Source: Chryseosolibacter histidinae (lineage in GTDB: Bacteria > Bacteroidota > Bacteroidia > Cytophagales > Cyclobacteriaceae). From it: a DNA stretch of 64,000 nt. The stretch lies in contig NZ_JAHESF010000019.1 of assembly GCF_018598225.1 (NCBI RefSeq), positions 59,198 through 123,197 of the forward strand, written 5' to 3'. Shown in pieces: positions 63,730 to 64,000 of the stretch. Every line of letters starts with the position of its first letter. Position 1 is the first letter of the stretch. The notes below the pieces were generated by a model. It was not told where the DNA came from and did no database searches. It saw only the letters and a program-made list of their open reading frames with translations. The position numbers and the translations under genes are program-made.

Positions 63730-63800
63730 AAGAAGTCAGAAGGAGGAGGAAGTTCAGAAGAAGGAGTAAGAAGCAAGGAGTAAGAATTAAGGAGTGGAGC
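63730..63800. repeat. Purine-rich heptamer tandem repeat
   Basis: Units AGAAGTC, AGAAGGA, then after irregular steps AGTAAGA, AGCAAGG, AGTAAGA, ATTAAGG. The order AGTAAGA-AGCAAGG-AGTAAG is shared with 63438-63496. Confidence 0.75.
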
Positions 63801-63875
63801 GTGCACAATGCGATCTAAGGAACGGGTGTCTTTATGCGCAGCAGAATTCAATCTTAGAATGACCGAATGCAATCA

Positions 63876-63921
63876 AAGGCCTGAAGGGCCTTAATGTAAT
63901 AACCATGGGTGAAACCCATGG
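63876..63921. repeat. Pair of small palindromes, REP-like
   Basis: AAGGCC-TGAAG-GGCCTT (63876-63892) and CCATGGGT-GAA-ACCCATGG (63903-63921) stand 10 bases apart. Paired short palindromes of this look are scattered between genes in many Bacteroidota genomes. No transposase gene is nearby. Confidence 0.6.
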
Positions 63922-63925
63922 GCAA

Positions 63926-63955
63926 ATAAAAAAGCCTCGTATTACTACGAGGCTT
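63926..63955 (-). terminator. Terminator of the rRNA operon
   Basis: On the minus strand AAGCCTCGTA pairs with TACGAGGCTT around a 4-base loop and is followed by six Ts. It lies 15 bases past the 3' end of the 5S gene. Confidence 0.92.
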
Positions 63956-63969
63956 TTATGATGAAGAAA

Positions 63970-64000
63970 GGCAACGACTTACTCTCCCAGGTGTTATCCT
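63970..64000 (-). rRNA. 5S rRNA, 3' end (partial)
   Basis: The last 31 bases, read on the minus strand, contain CCTGGGAGAGTAAGTCGTTGCC split over the helix IV and terminal-helix region. This is how 5S rRNA genes of Bacteroidota end (GGGAGAGTAGGTCG-x-TGCC). A terminator directly after it supports the call. The rest of the gene, and presumably 23S and 16S, lie beyond the window. Confidence 0.85.

Noticed and set aside
63438..63800. Possible CRISPR array
   Set aside because: The units are 7 bases long, degenerate and adjacent; there are no conserved repeats with unique spacers and no cas genes.

Overview
The window reads as a chromosomal segment of a Bacteroidota bacterium, most likely of the order Cytophagales. 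The reasons are two SusC/SusD-type outer-membrane uptake pairs, fused SecDF, FtsX-like permeases of the 800-residue kind, an AraC regulator with a membrane-embedded N-terminus, several TAnnTTTG-type -7 boxes, few Shine-Dalgarno sequences, and an AccD without zinc-ribbon cysteines. The family assignments come from motifs I can read; the order-level placement is inference. No prophage, CRISPR array, tRNA or complete insertion sequence was seen. The right edge cuts into the 3' end of a 5S rRNA gene on the minus strand.

Layout. 1-3.7 kb: housekeeping run rimM (partial)-trmD-rplS, fbaB, accD. 3.9-7.3 kb: an FtsX/MacB-type permease facing hemE. 7.4-17.3 kb: two paralogous susC-susD pairs on the minus strand, each preceded by a similar leader of about 290 bp. 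17.7-22.4 kb: rpmA-rplU (minus) divergent from nrdB-nrdA (plus). 22.4-26.9 kb: a second FtsX-type permease, a 7TM AraC regulator and an HPP membrane protein. 27-33 kb: an O-acyl transfer set (MBOAT plus two SGNH proteins) next to acetyl-CoA synthetase. 33.2-52.2 kb: a surface-glycan locus with six glycosyltransferases, a Wzy-like polymerase, a WaaL-like ligase, an MsbA-like ABC exporter, a nucleotidyltransferase, three radical-SAM proteins, four SAM methyltransferases and one unrecognised protein. 52.4-63.4 kb: ZIP transporter-apbE, ruvB, ndk, an NrnA-like DHH phosphatase, two FKBP lipoproteins, rdgB, udk, a small membrane protein and secDF. 63.4-64 kb: non-coding, rich in repeats, ending in the rRNA operon terminator and the 5S end.

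How the parts fit. The glycan locus has what a polymerase-dependent surface polysaccharide needs (chain building, polymerisation, ligation, lipid-linked export). The methyltransferases and B12-type radical SAM enzymes inside it suggest an unusually modified glycan or glycolipid, and the MBOAT/SGNH set just outside could add O-acetyl groups. That link is inference.

The most unusual signal is in the gaps between genes. Most short low-complexity tracts are degenerate tandem repeats with a period of seven bases, with a different consensus at each site. Because 7 and 3 share no factor, such a repeat spells the same heptapeptide in all three frames. At 29.6-29.7 kb one copy appears to have become the signal peptide of an SGNH protein, while an inverted copy supplies the stop codon of the gene upstream.
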